Positions 45,150 through 55,925 of a DNA stretch of 64,000 nucleotides are shown one piece after another. The notes under the pieces were generated by a model, which did not search any database, was not told where the DNA came from, and was given only the letters and a program-made list of their open reading frames with translations. The position numbers were made by a program, and so were the translations under genes. Position 1 is the first letter of the stretch. Every line of letters starts with the position of its first letter. The DNA comes from Lepidostoma basale (lineage: Eukaryota > Arthropoda > Insecta > Trichoptera > Lepidostomatidae). The stretch is taken from positions 744,001 through 808,000 of the forward strand of contig JAHDVF020000009.1 of the NCBI GenBank assembly GCA_022606425.2, written 5' to 3'.

Positions 45150-45986
45150 TAGGGTAAGGTAAGGTATTTTGGCAGTACAGGTAATTTAATAATAATAATA
45201 TGCTAACTTTTAAAGCGCCGTTTTTGTGATGTAATCACCTCAAGGGCGCATTAAGACGTGTTTTAAATCTAAAAATCTAAATGTGACCGCTTAAAAAAAG
45301 ATCGGTTTAAAAGTATAGTAGAACAAAGTATAAATGTTTAAATTGGGTATGAAATGTGAAAAAGATGGGTTTTCAATTTAGATCTGAAATCTGTCGGATC
45401 ATTTATGCATCTAAGGTGTGAAGGGAGATTGTTCCAAGCTGATGGACCGGCTACCGCGAACGCTCGATCCCCGAAATTTGTACCTGGGGCAACGCTTCGG
45501 CTCAACTAATCTTCCTATTGCTGAGGAGTTCGCCGAGCGAAGTGTGGATTTCCTTGAATTTAGGCTGTCCGTTATACAGAGTTCAGATATATAACTTGGT
45601 GCCATTCCATGTAGCGCTTTGAAGACTGTCCAGCAGAGTTTATACTGGATTCTTTCTGGACTTTTAAGCCAGTGAAGTTCTTTGAGATGTTGTGTTATGT
45701 GGGACTTTTTTGGAATGCCTTTCATGAGTCTTGCTGCTGCATTGAACTCAGATTGAAGTTTGTTTATTTGTTGTTTTGGAAATTTGGCAGTACTTTCTTA
45801 AACACAATCGTACTGAATAATCTATCGCTATGTATGCTTCGGAAACTCACCAATAGATGACAAAATATCTAGAATTAGACGAATAAACTTCAAAACATAG
45901 TTATCACGCGCGCCTCCGCTGGTACAAAACATTGATGTGCGAGTCATGTTAAAACATATACTGCCAAATTACCTTACCTTACCCTA
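45150..45986. mobile_element. Inverted-repeat element containing an L2/CR1-like fragment
   Basis: Ends TAGGGTAAGGTAAGGTATTT (45150) and its inverse with one mismatch (to 45986), followed by GGCAGTA on both. No obvious target duplication. The interior includes a LINE C-terminal reading frame. Confidence 0.65.
45411..45725 (-). pseudogene. L2/CR1-like LINE reverse transcriptase C-terminus
   Basis: Encodes ITQHLKELHWLKSPERIQYK, then LCWTVFKALHGMAPSYISEL and a decayed SLRSANSSAIGRLVEP. This is the typical post-RT end of CR1/L2 elements (LHWLP...R...K.....KAL.G.APSYL). No catalytic part left. Confidence 0.75.
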
Positions 45987-46274
45987 CATAACATATGTTA
46001 CAATACAGTTTTTTTTTCTATTTGTCTTTATTTTTCAAATCAAATCAAATCATAACATATGTCAGATCATGTAAACAACAACAATTTTATAAAAATATTA
46101 TAAATATGTATCTGACTGTTTGTCCGAAACATGTCTGTATAATTTTATATTTTTAATATCAGTGTTGTATATACAAAGTGTAAAAAAAAAGAAAAATATA
46201 AATAAACAAATCAATTAGTTAATTATCTCAAAAGACATTTCAAACAATATTAATGTTTAAGGCATCTAATGAGT

Positions 46275-46545
46275 ACGTTATACCAGGAACGCATGAGAGA
46301 TGGTTTGACATTAGGGAGACAAGATACTCTCTAAAGTCGAGAGTATTTGTCTCCAGAGATTCCATACTATCCTATACTCTGTATATATTACAGAGTATTT
46401 GTCTTCTGAATGTACTTTCACTTATATGAAAGACATCGATCTCCGAGGCGACCGCGTTCAGTAAACTAATTACTTTTCCCACCGATGTCACCAGAGGCAG
46501 TTTGGTTCTGGTGGCCGGTAGGTAAAACAATCTATGTTGTCGGAG
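46275..46545 (-). mobile_element. LINE family E 3' fragment
   Basis: The inverse encodes RTKLPLVTSVGKVISLLNAV-like sequence and a 3' part with CCATCTCTCATGCGTTCCTG. Same family at 53540-53715 and 61900-62090. Confidence 0.65.
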
Positions 46546-46799
46546 ATATCTATTTTTGTTTTGTGTTTAAATCACTTAGCACATTTATAATAGCCAATTT
46601 TCAATTGTGAATGCTTCGTTAACCAAAAACTCTATTTCAAAATAAAAAATGTTAATTCTATTCAATTTTCCACGCTTCACACATAATTTATTTTATTATT
46701 TAAAAAAATTCTAACGGAAATCTACAAAGATATTATTTTTTGATAAACACAATGAAATTTCATAATGATGACTTTTTAAACACTGAAACACTTTTTTTT

Positions 46800-46935
46800 A
46801 TATTATAGATTTTATAACTTCACCTTCAGAAGAACGGTTAACGTTTATATCTTTCTCCCGGCGATGAAAGAATAGTATTATATATTCAAAACATGCCGAG
46901 AAAAATAGACTGAAAACTGGAAAAACAGTTTTTTT
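46800..46935. repeat. Family 5 fold-back remnant
   Basis: CGGCGATGAAAGAATA...TATTC, AAAACATGCC, then GAGAAAAATAGACTGAAAAC, resembling 1128-1490 and the block inside the CH1-intron array. Confidence 0.5.
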
Positions 46936-48520
46936 TAATACATAACAAATTCGTGAAATTTATTTTTTGATAAATATGCGTAGGTTTAGGTAAGGTTCTT
47001 TAAATACAATATATTAATGCAAAATCATCATCATGGTTATCCACTGGGTTAAAACCAAAAGTTTACCAAATTAATGCTTAATAAATATAGAAATAATCAG
47101 AGAATTAAAACCGTTTAAGGTTAACCAAAGTAAAAAAATTGATTCCATGTATATTTTCTGAACAGAATAATTTATTGTGTAGTACAATATAATTTATAAG
47201 TAATATCAATAAATTTAAGTACAAAATCTTCTTATCGTGTGTTATATAACATCACTCGTTTTCATTTTACTTTTAAATTAAGAACATGTGTTCAAATATA
47301 ACTTATTCAAAAAAAAACTTGAAATAATTTTAGATAATAATGACAAAAAACAAATACGATTTTTTATTGAAAAGTATGCGTGTATGAGTCGCTATGGTTC
47401 TAGTTCAATACATATTATAATTCGTCGCATGCAAAAGTACAATCAAACATTCATTACATACATGTTATCTTGGCACAAGCGTTTCGAATGGGCGTTCGCA
47501 AATGATGGACGGGTGTTTCAAGACGAATACATGAATCTGTAGCGAAGAGTTTAACATTTTATTTTTCCGAGCATAAAAAAACGTATAAATTCTCGACATT
47601 TTGCATAATAACTATGTATGCATATAAACAATTATTTATATATTCTCTAAAAAAGCAAAATATATGATAAATAAAATATGACAATCCATTTGTATAAGAT
47701 AAAAAGTTTTAAGGAAAATACACAAATTTGAACGAAAACAAAAGAGATGGAAATATACCTGTATACGACATGTCAGTAGATTTAAAAATCGAATATAAAT
47801 TATACTTGTTATGTCTAATTAGGTACTTATTTGGCAAAAGCAATAATTTGGAAAAAGTACCTAATTAATTAGGTACTTATTTGGCAAAAGGTCCCATATA
47901 CATAATGTACATGCATTTAGGACCTTTTGATTTGTACCGAATTTTACAAAATATTTAATAAATAAAGGCTTCCTCCGTCCTTCTTCGCCCTCAGGAGTAA
48001 ATATAAGTGAGTATGGAGAACATCATCTACGAAACATGTGGATAATATTTTTATTTTGTAAACATATTTTATAAATCAAGGGGATTATACCGTGTTTAAT
48101 ATCCTACTTCCAAAGGAACAATGTAATTCCACAGTGTAGCGCATAAACCTTCAAAAAATCAATTAAATCAAATTAGTTTATATCGTTTTCTCGGTAATGA
48201 AAGTTAATGAAATATCTTCGGAATACATTGAATAAATAAACTCATATCTAGAACAAACAGCGTTTTGGTTCATAAAAAGAGTGATTAAAAAAACTCGTTT
48301 ATTTCTAATTTTCAAAGAAAAAAACAGTTCACTTGGCATTTTTGTTTAAATTAACAAAATTCTAGTTAAAAAGCGTTTTTCCGCGAATGCCGAGACATTA
48401 GGCTACTATGTATAATGCAGTGTTACGGATACTGAATACTAAAGACAGACCCACGTAAATCAGCTAATATGAAAATGTGTTTATTACACATTATGAGAGA
48501 ATCAAAAACGTTATACCTAA
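46936..48520. other. AT-rich stretch without recognised genes
   Basis: An 84-codon plus-strand open frame (47288-47542) has no recognisable domain. AATTAGGTACTTATTTGGCA occurs twice at 47816 and 47871. A weak family 5 remnant lies near 48180-48270. Confidence 0.4.
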
Positions 48521-48529
48521 TAATTAATA

Positions 48530-48715
48530 CGAATAAAAAGGCCGGTTTTCTAGAAGTTTTATTATATTTTATGTGAATGACATGTTTCGCCTGTCTAAGA
48601 CATTATCAAATATCATTGATAATGCCTTAAAATATAATAAAACTTCCATAAAACAGACGTTTTCATTCGTATTATTTACTTAATATGGAGTTTTGCATCA
48701 TTGTCCATTTTACAT
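48530..48715. repeat. Fold-back element, family 2, copy 4
   Basis: GAATGACATGTTTCGCCTGT on the left; the right inner arm has lost the GGCGAAACATGTC block. Ends GGAGTTTTGCATCATTGTCC. Confidence 0.75.
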
Positions 48716-49597
48716 TACATATTTTCAGGGGTTTTTTCCGCCTAAAGGAACGAAATAAAATGTATAGGCAAAGGACATTTAATAAATATAATTCCTTATA
48801 TTTATTAACAGGGCGACAACGTCTATGGTACTAGTGCCTACATGTCCAGAGAATGATTCCCAAGAATCTACAATAATACCATACGTGTCTCTGCATGGAA
48901 AATCAGATGGACGGCGTCCACCTGGGAGACCCTTAAAACGATGGAAAATAGCTGGAGTTCAGCATCACAAGAAGAGAATCCTGTAACAACAGACTCTTAA
49001 GTCAACAACAAATTGAAAAAGAAGATATTAACGTTCTTATTTTCAAATAGTTCCTGAACTTGGATAAATTTATACTGGTTAAGAATGATAGATCTCAATA
49101 ATTTTGAGAAGAATCATAAACAATAACACGATACATATTAAGTTAATTTTAACTACATCAAGACGCCAGTGGAGCCTAATCTATTAAACTGGTTTTGGCA
49201 CTTAAAACGTATGAAGAGCTAGTAAAAAATAATTGACTAATCATGTAAAAACGATCAACCATGGTAGACAGACAAAAATGGAGGCAACTCTGGTTTGCAT
49301 CAAATAGCTTGATTAGCCACAGGTTGTCGCGCTTATGATGTGATCTGTCGCCTTCATAGGTACTTTCGCCAATTAACGTCGGTCGAACTATATAATATAG
49401 TATAGTCACGAAAAACTATTTTTTAGTTTTTAAAAATACCGTCTTCACGGTGATTGAATCCTCTGACCATGAAAAAAATAATTTGCAACAACAATGACCG
49501 TGCCAATAACAGTAGCAAGAACAAGACGAATTATACAGAATTAGTATTAAAAATTCAAGAAAAAAAACGAATTAACTAAAAAAATATTTTTGTATAC

Positions 49598-49803
49598 TTT
49601 ACAACAGGTTTTTTAAACCCAATTACTGTATAATTCTTTTAGCTATTGATTCTCATGACATGTGATGGGTAGTCTATCGCCAATTTAATTATCACGTGAA
49701 TTCTACTAAACCAAAGTGATATTTTTTCAAACTTTAATCGCCAGGAATTGAACCCGAGACCTTCGGTGTGGCATTATAGCTGTTGCCACTCTACCACGAA
49801 GAC
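49598..49803 (-). mobile_element. tRNA-derived SINE, copy 6
   Basis: Full-length inverse copy with decayed boxes (B box GGTTCAATTCCTGG, A box GGTAGAGTGGCAAC) and the 3' tail AACCCAATTACTGTAT in inverse. Confidence 0.75.
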
Positions 49804-50149
49804 CATCATGAACATGATCATTAAATTGCAATAAATGTTTTATAAGCAAATAATATCGTAATATACGCAAATACCGGTGGTGTCAGACACTCCCGAATAA
49901 ATGGTCGGTTGTCAATAGACCGTATAATAGGACAGCCGTCAATGGGACCTTAATTATGTCGGTAGAGTATTGTTTGTCCATAATCCGGTATTTGTCATCT
50001 TAGATGTTAAAACGGTTTGGTACATAACGCACCTGGGAACAGAACAAAGGTAACGGAATACATATAATGAAACTAACGGAAAAGTACCTATATAAATTTC
50101 ATACATTTTTTGTATTGCAATAATCAGCGTGACAAACGGCTAGAACAAA

Positions 50150-50330
50150 TTTATTGTTTCCAGAACAATGACGTAGAACTCTATATTAAATAATAAATAT
50201 TTATAATATCTGTTTTCTAGACATTTTATTATATTATATCAAAAAATTAATGACCTATCAAAGCAAAAAATGTCGCTCCCATAAAATAAAACTTCTAGAA
50301 AACAAACGTTGTCATCAATATTAAAAATTA
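50150..50330. repeat. Fold-back element, family 2, copy 5 (decayed)
   Basis: Shares TTTCCAGAACAATGACGTAG, TTTTCTAGA and CTTCTAGAAAAC arms. The central GAAAC motif has mutated (AAAATGTC). Confidence 0.65.
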
Positions 50331-50384
50331 ATCAATTTTTTAAAAGTCTCATCATATCAAATATACGTAACAGTTAATCTTAAC

Positions 50385-50575
50385 ATGGCATGACCAAATT
50401 AATCAAATTTTAAAGGTTGGTCATGTTAGAAGTCTGAGGAATCGACGTGCGTGTATGACTCGTTGAATGAATGTGGAGGAAGCTAGAGGTTTGCCAGGAT
50501 AGAGTAGTGTGGCGGTCGATTATCTCTGCCAACCCCTGCGGGGAAACGGCGTGATGGTTTGTTTGTTTGTTTGTT
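50385..50575 (+). mobile_element. LINE family B 3' end
   Basis: From CATGGCATGACCAAATTAAT to ACGGCGTGATGGTTTGTTTG; the tail is (TTTG)n, in contrast to the TTAG tail of family A. Confidence 0.8.
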
Positions 50576-50669
50576 AATCCAATGTAAATAAATGGCTTTT
50601 CTTCAACATTCGTCATCAATCTGTGTTATGGCATTTTGTATAAAAGTAAAGATTTTGTTTCATTTTATG

Positions 50670-50745
50670 GTTAAAATTTATATACTGAGGAAGGGCGCCT
50701 GTGTCCCGAAACATGTTTGGGAAAAGTGCAAAAAAGTTTTGTGAA
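50670..50745 (+). repeat. Repeat with intact hammerhead-like core (family f)
   Basis: CTGAGGA at 50685-50691, A, stem GGG/CCC, GAAAC at 50708-50712, AT, GTT. Flanking GGGAAAAGTGCAAAAAA is shared with 29.99-30.03 kb. Confidence 0.65.
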
Positions 50746-50751
50746 AATATT

Positions 50752-51085
50752 AAACTAAACTAACTAACTAACTAACCATCACGCCGTCTCCCCGAAGGGG
50801 TAGGCAGAAAGAATGGACTGCCACACTTTTTACCATTCTTTCTTCATTCATTCTTTCCATATGTCCAAACCATCTTAATGATCCTTTCATTATTTTGTTC
50901 ATGACACCATCATTCGCACCGCATTCACTTATATTTTCATTCGACACTCTATCATACACAGAATATCCACACATTCGTCTAAGAGATCTCATTTCTACTG
51001 CATTTATTCTACTTTCATCCTTCCTTTGCCAGTTCCATGCTTCGCTTCCATACATAAGGGTCGGTAGAAGAATACCATTGTTTTT
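50752..51085 (-). mobile_element. LINE family A 3' portion (internally deleted)
   Basis: Tail CTAACTAACTAACTAACC, then a jump to the [20 protein letters not shown] region and on to [20 protein letters not shown]. About 200 bp of consensus between is missing. Confidence 0.8.
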
Positions 51086-51493
51086 TATTAATTTATTTAT
51101 AATTTATTATTAAGGGAGAAAATATTATGTTTTCTAAAAGTTATTTATCTTATAAATGGCCATTTAATGCCTTCACCCTAAATGTTATCAAAATGCCGGT
51201 CAAGTAAATAGTGAAAATAATGTACAACAGTCGCTTCATGCTGTATAAGGAGAACACGAGGAGGAAAGAACTCACAATAGGGCAGGTGAGATAAGCATGA
51301 TAGTGATGTAACATTCGCTTCGAACTAAATAAGAGTTCAATGCTACACGAACCACAAGGTCAATCCGTCACTGAACGGGCGAAAAGTCAACAAAAGACAT
51401 AACAAAGGCGATACTAAATGGATGTTTTTGAATACGTTCATTAATTAATTATTATAAAAAGTAATTAATACTTGTTTTCAACAATTAAAGTCC

Positions 51494-51625
51494 AAAAACG
51501 TCACCGCGTCTCCCGCGGGGCGAAAAGAGAAGGATGGAGTGCCGCATCGGTTAAAGTGTGACAGTCCATTCTTTCTGCCTACCCTTTCGGGGAGACGGCG
51601 TGATGGTTAGTTAGTTAGTTAGTTA
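51494..51625 (+). mobile_element. SINE-like element with LINE-A 3' tail, copy 2
   Basis: GGGGCGAAAAGAGAAGGATG and GAGTGCCGCATCG are joined to AGTCCATTCTTTCTGCCTAC and GGAGACGGCGTGATGGTTAG, then a TTAG tail. Same junction as 478-661. Confidence 0.65.
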
Positions 51626-51689
51626 AGTCCAAAAAGTAAAATAAACCCATAGAACGGGTCAGCAAAATGTCAACTCATTTTTTCAAACT

Positions 51690-52600
51690 GATTCAGGGGT
51701 CTATTGGGAACCCTTATGTCCTGGAGCAATAGGTCTTTTTGTTCCTGATAATTACCTGCGACAGCGCCGACATCAATTGTTCTTTACTCCGTCCAACCTG
51801 CCTTTGGTGATGCCAGTAGGAAGAGCAATTCGGACGTTGAATCTAATCGTCTCGGATTTGGACATTTTCTGTGTCAGTGCGGCAGTATTCATAAAAAAAT
51901 ATTACAAATTCTGGAAAGAGTACTGCCTCACTGACGTCGACATATTTGGGTTCCTTCTGATATGTATGATTTTTTGGTTTCATATTGTTTGGAGTTCTGG
52001 TCCCAACCCTAATGTATGGAAGCGAAGCATGGAACTGGCAGAAGAAGGATGAGAGCAGAATAAATGCGGTAGAGATGAGGTCCCTAAGACGTATGTGTGG
52101 TAGAACGATATACGACAGAATCTCAAATGCTGATATAAGAAAGGAATGTAGAGCGGAAAAATGTATTATGAACAAAATTATGAAAGGATCGCTGCGTTGG
52201 TTCGGACATATGGAACGCATGGATGGAGAAAGAATGGTTAAGAAAGTATACGTTAATGATATAAATGGGGTACGAAGTCGAGGCAGACCGAGGAAAACAT
52301 GGCATGACCAAATTAATCAAATTTTAAAGATTGGTCATGTTAGAAGTCGGAGGAATCGACGTGCGTGTACGACTCGTTGTATGAATGTGGAGGAAGCTAG
52401 AGAGGTTTGCCAGGATAGAGTAGTGTGGCGGTCCATTCTCTCTGCCCACCCCTGCGGGGAAACGGCGTGATGGTTTGTTTGTTGTTTGTTTGTATTGTTT
52501 TATCGTATCTTTGTAACACCGTTTTGTGTCCAAATGAGTCGCCTAAATGTTTTTCGTTTGTTATGTCTCATTTGTGTATTATGTATAAATAAAATAAGCA
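51690..52600 (+). mobile_element. LINE family F copy split by a LINE B insertion
   Basis: The left part (51690-51984) encodes [20 protein letters not shown] and reaches TTTCATATTGTTT. The right part (52485-52600) resumes TATTGTTTTATCGTATCTT and ends ATTATGTATAAATAAA, as in the uninterrupted 42.4-42.8-kb copy. Confidence 0.8.
51985..52484 (+). mobile_element. Young LINE family B copy, 5'-truncated
   Basis: Open for 161 codons to its natural stop: [20 protein letters not shown], then [20 protein letters not shown] and [20 protein letters not shown], ending GETA. TTTG-rich tail. Target duplication TATTGTTT on both sides. The least decayed copy of its family here. Confidence 0.85.
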
Positions 52601-52790
52601 TATTCAGATATCTAGGCATAAACCTGGTTGGAGGAGCTTATCTGTGTGAGGAAATACAAGCCCCAGTATAAAAGAAAATTCACACATTAAAAAATAAAGA
52701 TCTGTCCATAAAGGATGAGATCAGAATTTATAAAGCATCCGTAAGCAAGGGCAGACACAGTCCGGACAAAACAAGAATACATGGTAAGAA
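52596..52790 (+). mobile_element. Reverse transcriptase fragment, unclassified
   Basis: Encodes ISIFRYLGINLVGGAYLCEE, then (after a stop) DLSIKDEIRIYKASVSK; FRYLGI is a typical post-catalytic RT motif of non-LTR elements. Confidence 0.5.
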
Positions 52791-53244
52791 AATAAAAATA
52801 TTTTTATTTTATTTTATTAAAAGTACACATTACGTTCGCTTTATCTCTATACCGCTTCGTCTCGGGTAAACTCTACATCCACATGATCAAACCACCTCAA
52901 TATTACCTTATCTTATCCGTAATGTAAATTTCTTCGGGCCTTGAAATAAAGAACTCAAAATAACACATTAATGGGAGCACATTTAAGATAAACCAACCCA
53001 GCGTCTTCACTACACAATATTATGAGTTCAAAATTGAGTTTCATTTAAGCAAAATTCACTTTTTAAATACTTGTTAAATGAAAAAAAAAACACTAGAAAT
53101 GATACCATTATATGCGCATTTAAAAAATAATATTAAATACAATAAAATATTAATAAAAAAAACATCGTACATGTTTGAGTTTCGTTTATGTAAGAAAAAA
53201 TTAAACGAAAAACGCCACAAAGAAAATACCATGCATACAAGTGT

Positions 53245-53535
53245 TATTTCCTGACATATTTATCTCGATTCCACAACATTCATACATCGTGGCCGACATT
53301 TAATATTTGATTGATATGATCAGGCCACATTGTTTCCTCTATTTCTTATTCTGTTTACGTCGTTAAAATATACTTCATTTATCATTCTATCTGCATTCAT
53401 TCATTCATTCCATGGGTCCAACCCATCTGAATAACCCATTCATAATTTTGTTCACACTTTCATTCAACACTTTCATTCGCACTGCATTTATTTCTTATAT
53501 TTGCATTTGACACTATCATATATTGTTTTACCTAC
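53245..53535 (-). mobile_element. Old LINE family A fragment
   Basis: Inverse match from CATTCATACATCGTGGCCGA to ACTGCATTTATTTCTTATAT, with many changes and a short CATT expansion. Confidence 0.65.
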
Positions 53536-53539
53536 CGGC

Positions 53540-53715
53540 CGCCAGAACCAACCTGCTCCTGGTGACACCGGTGGGAAGAGCAATTAGTCTGCTGAACGCG
53601 GTCTCCTTGGAGATCGACGTCTTTCATATTAGTTAAAGTACGTTCAGAAGACAAATACTCTTGACTTTAGAGAGTATCTTGCCTTCCTTGTCGAATGTCG
53701 AACCATCTCTCATGC
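53540..53715 (+). mobile_element. LINE family E fragment
   Basis: Encodes RTNLLLVTPVGRAISLLNAV, then SLEIDVFHIS and stop; the 3' part is ATGCATTTCTGGTAAC. Confidence 0.7.
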
Positions 53716-53723
53716 ATTTCTGG

Positions 53724-54445
53724 TAACTAACTAACTAACTAACCATCACGCCGCCTCCCCGAAGTGGTAGGCAGAACAAATGGACTGCCACACTTTTCTT
53801 TCCTGACATATTTCTTTCGCTTCCTCAACATTCATACATCGTGTCATGCACGCGCGTCGATTTCTCCGACTCCTCACATGGCCGACATTCAATATTTGAT
53901 TTATTTGATCTTGCCACGTTTTCCTCGGCTTTCCTCTATTTCTGGTTCCATTTACATCGTTAACATATAATTTGTTACCATTCTTTCTTCATTTATTCTT
54001 TCCAGTATTATATTGTATACATTATATATTACCTGTACTCAATAGAAGACTTTAACATTAATATTGTTTGCAATGTCTGTTGAGATATAATAATAAACTG
54101 ATTTGATTTCTATTTTATTTATTCTACTTTCATCCTTCTTTTGCCAGTTCCATGCTTCACTCCCATACATAAGGGTCGGTACAAGAACACCACTATGCAC
54201 TGTCATCTTAGCCGTTTTGATAAACTATGGTTCGCGATGACAACTTTAAGTGTACCATTTACTTTGTTTCCTGCCCAACCCTTATTTAATATCCCTCTAC
54301 ACTTGCCCATCGTTTGTAACAATATTTACTAAATATACAAGATTCATCCACGTATTCCAGATTTTCACCATTCACGCTAATGTTGCAAGCTGTCATGCTT
54401 CCTTCATTTTCGAAAACCTTGAACTTTTTCACATTCATGATTAAA
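53724..54445 (-). mobile_element. LINE family A copy with internal insertion
   Basis: Inverse copy from the CTAACTAACC tail to the ICNISVNGENLE and MNVKKFKVFEN-coding region. A block at about 54005-54110 ending ATAATAATAAACTGATTTGA replaces part of the consensus and looks like an inserted retroposon end. Confidence 0.75.
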
Positions 54446-54729
54446 GGCCGTGCCACATTGTTTGAAACAAGCTCTCCACAGGGGTGACCTTGGTGGAGAG
54501 CTGTGGAGCCCACGGTTGGTGTAGCGTCCACGTACTGTTGTAAACAAGCTCTCCACATGTGGAAAGCGTGTTTAAACGGTGGATTCACACGCATACTATG
54601 CGCGTCCGTCCACAAAGTTTGTTGAAGGTCAAACGAATTTTGTTTTCAAACAAGTGTCTACACAGTTTTAAACCGCCGGTGGAGACCGATGTGGAGAGCT
54701 TGTTTAAAACAGTGTGGCGCGGCTTTATA
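54443..54729. mobile_element. MITE with about 37-bp inverted ends
   Basis: Left AAGGCCGTGCCACATTGTTT..ACAAGCTCTCCACA is inverted at the right end (TGTGGAGAGCTTGTTTAAAA). CAAGCTCTCCACA recurs internally. TA on both sides is the likely target. It lies within a LINE A copy. Confidence 0.7.
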
Positions 54730-54939
54730 TCCAATATTATATACCTCATACTTACCAGACAATACGATGTTTTTAAATGTATTATATATGTTCATAATTA
54801 CAGATATGGGGCTTTTTAACGGTTTTAATTGTTTCAACAATATGATATTTTTAATATATCCTACCAATTTTTTTTAAATAATGTTGTTATTTGAAATTTC
54901 ATGGTCAGTTTTTTGTAAATAATGAAAATAAAAATAAAA

Positions 54940-55085
54940 TGTAAGAAACCTTTTTAAAATGTATATTTAGTCAAAATCCACTAATGTTTATGTCTTCGAC
55001 CGGTTCCGGGAGCTGCCGAAACCGGTCGAAGACAGAAATATTAGTGGATTTTTACTGAATATACATTTTAAAAGATTTTTTACAA
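54940..55085. repeat. Palindrome with CCGGT and GAAAC motif
   Basis: Arms of about 65 bp (AAAATGTATATTTAGT...CCACTAAT and inverse) around GGAGCTGCC; the inner arms are CTTCGACCGGTT and AACCGGTCGAAG. Confidence 0.8.
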
Positions 55086-55400
55086 AAAAAAAATTATTTT
55101 CATTATTTACTAAAATACATTATCCCTCGGTTGTGCACTTGTTACGAAGAGTTTTAATTACTTCCTTGGTATAACGCGGAATTAGATAAATGCACCACTT
55201 AGTTAAGGTCGTGATCTCGCGTTAAGTGCCACGACAAGTAGCTACAATATAATGGGCACTTTTTACATGGTATCTTCATAACTGTACTAGGAAAAATTGT
55301 CTAACAAATAAAGTTAGCTTTTGGATTGATATTTAAATGGATTTAACACAAAGTGAAGGCGAATAATTGCTTTAAAATATCAATAATTTAAATTAAAAAC

Positions 55401-55492
55401 ACTAACTAACTAACTAACAATCACGCCATCTCACCGAAGGGGTGGGGAGAAAGAATGGACCGCCAAACTGTTTTTTCCTGACACCCTTTATT
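55401..55492 (-). mobile_element. LINE family A 3' terminus
   Basis: CTAACTAACTAACTAACAAT, then CACCGAAGGGGTGGGGAGAA to TTTTTCCTGACACC. The adjacent 55493-55560 is another small repeat (ACCTCCCAACTGGGGTAACC) also present at 40835-40895. Confidence 0.75.
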
Positions 55493-55719
55493 TATTTATT
55501 GATCATTTTACCAAGTACATGGATTTAATACCTCCCAACTGGGGTAACCCGTTCTAGGGAAGCATTTATCACAATCTATATAATTTCAATATATAAAATA
55601 CAAATTTAGGGAACAAATAGGGAACAAAACATATCTAAACGTGTAATAATTAAAATTAATTGTCTTATAGAATATATTATACAATAATACTATATTATAC
55701 ATAACACTATTTTAATATT

Positions 55720-55925
55720 TATTGATTCGTGAACAATGATGTAAAACTCCATATTAAATAATTAATACGAATGAAAATGTCAGTTTTCTAGAAGTTTTAT
55801 TATATTTTATGGGAATGACATGTTTCGCCCCTCTAAGGCATTATCAAGTCACATTTGATAATGCCTTACAAGAAAAGGTTAATTAACTTCTAGAAAACTT
55901 ACGTTTTAATTCGTATTTTTTGTAC
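55720..55925. repeat. Fold-back element, family 2, copy 6
   Basis: TTTATGGGAATGACATGTTT and ATTTGATAATGCC with the right inner arm decayed; ends CTTCTAGAAAACTTACG. Confidence 0.75.

Noticed and set aside
47288..47542. 84-codon open frame as a host gene
   Set aside because: No recognisable domain, AT-rich composition expected to give such frames by chance, and no splice or promoter support.
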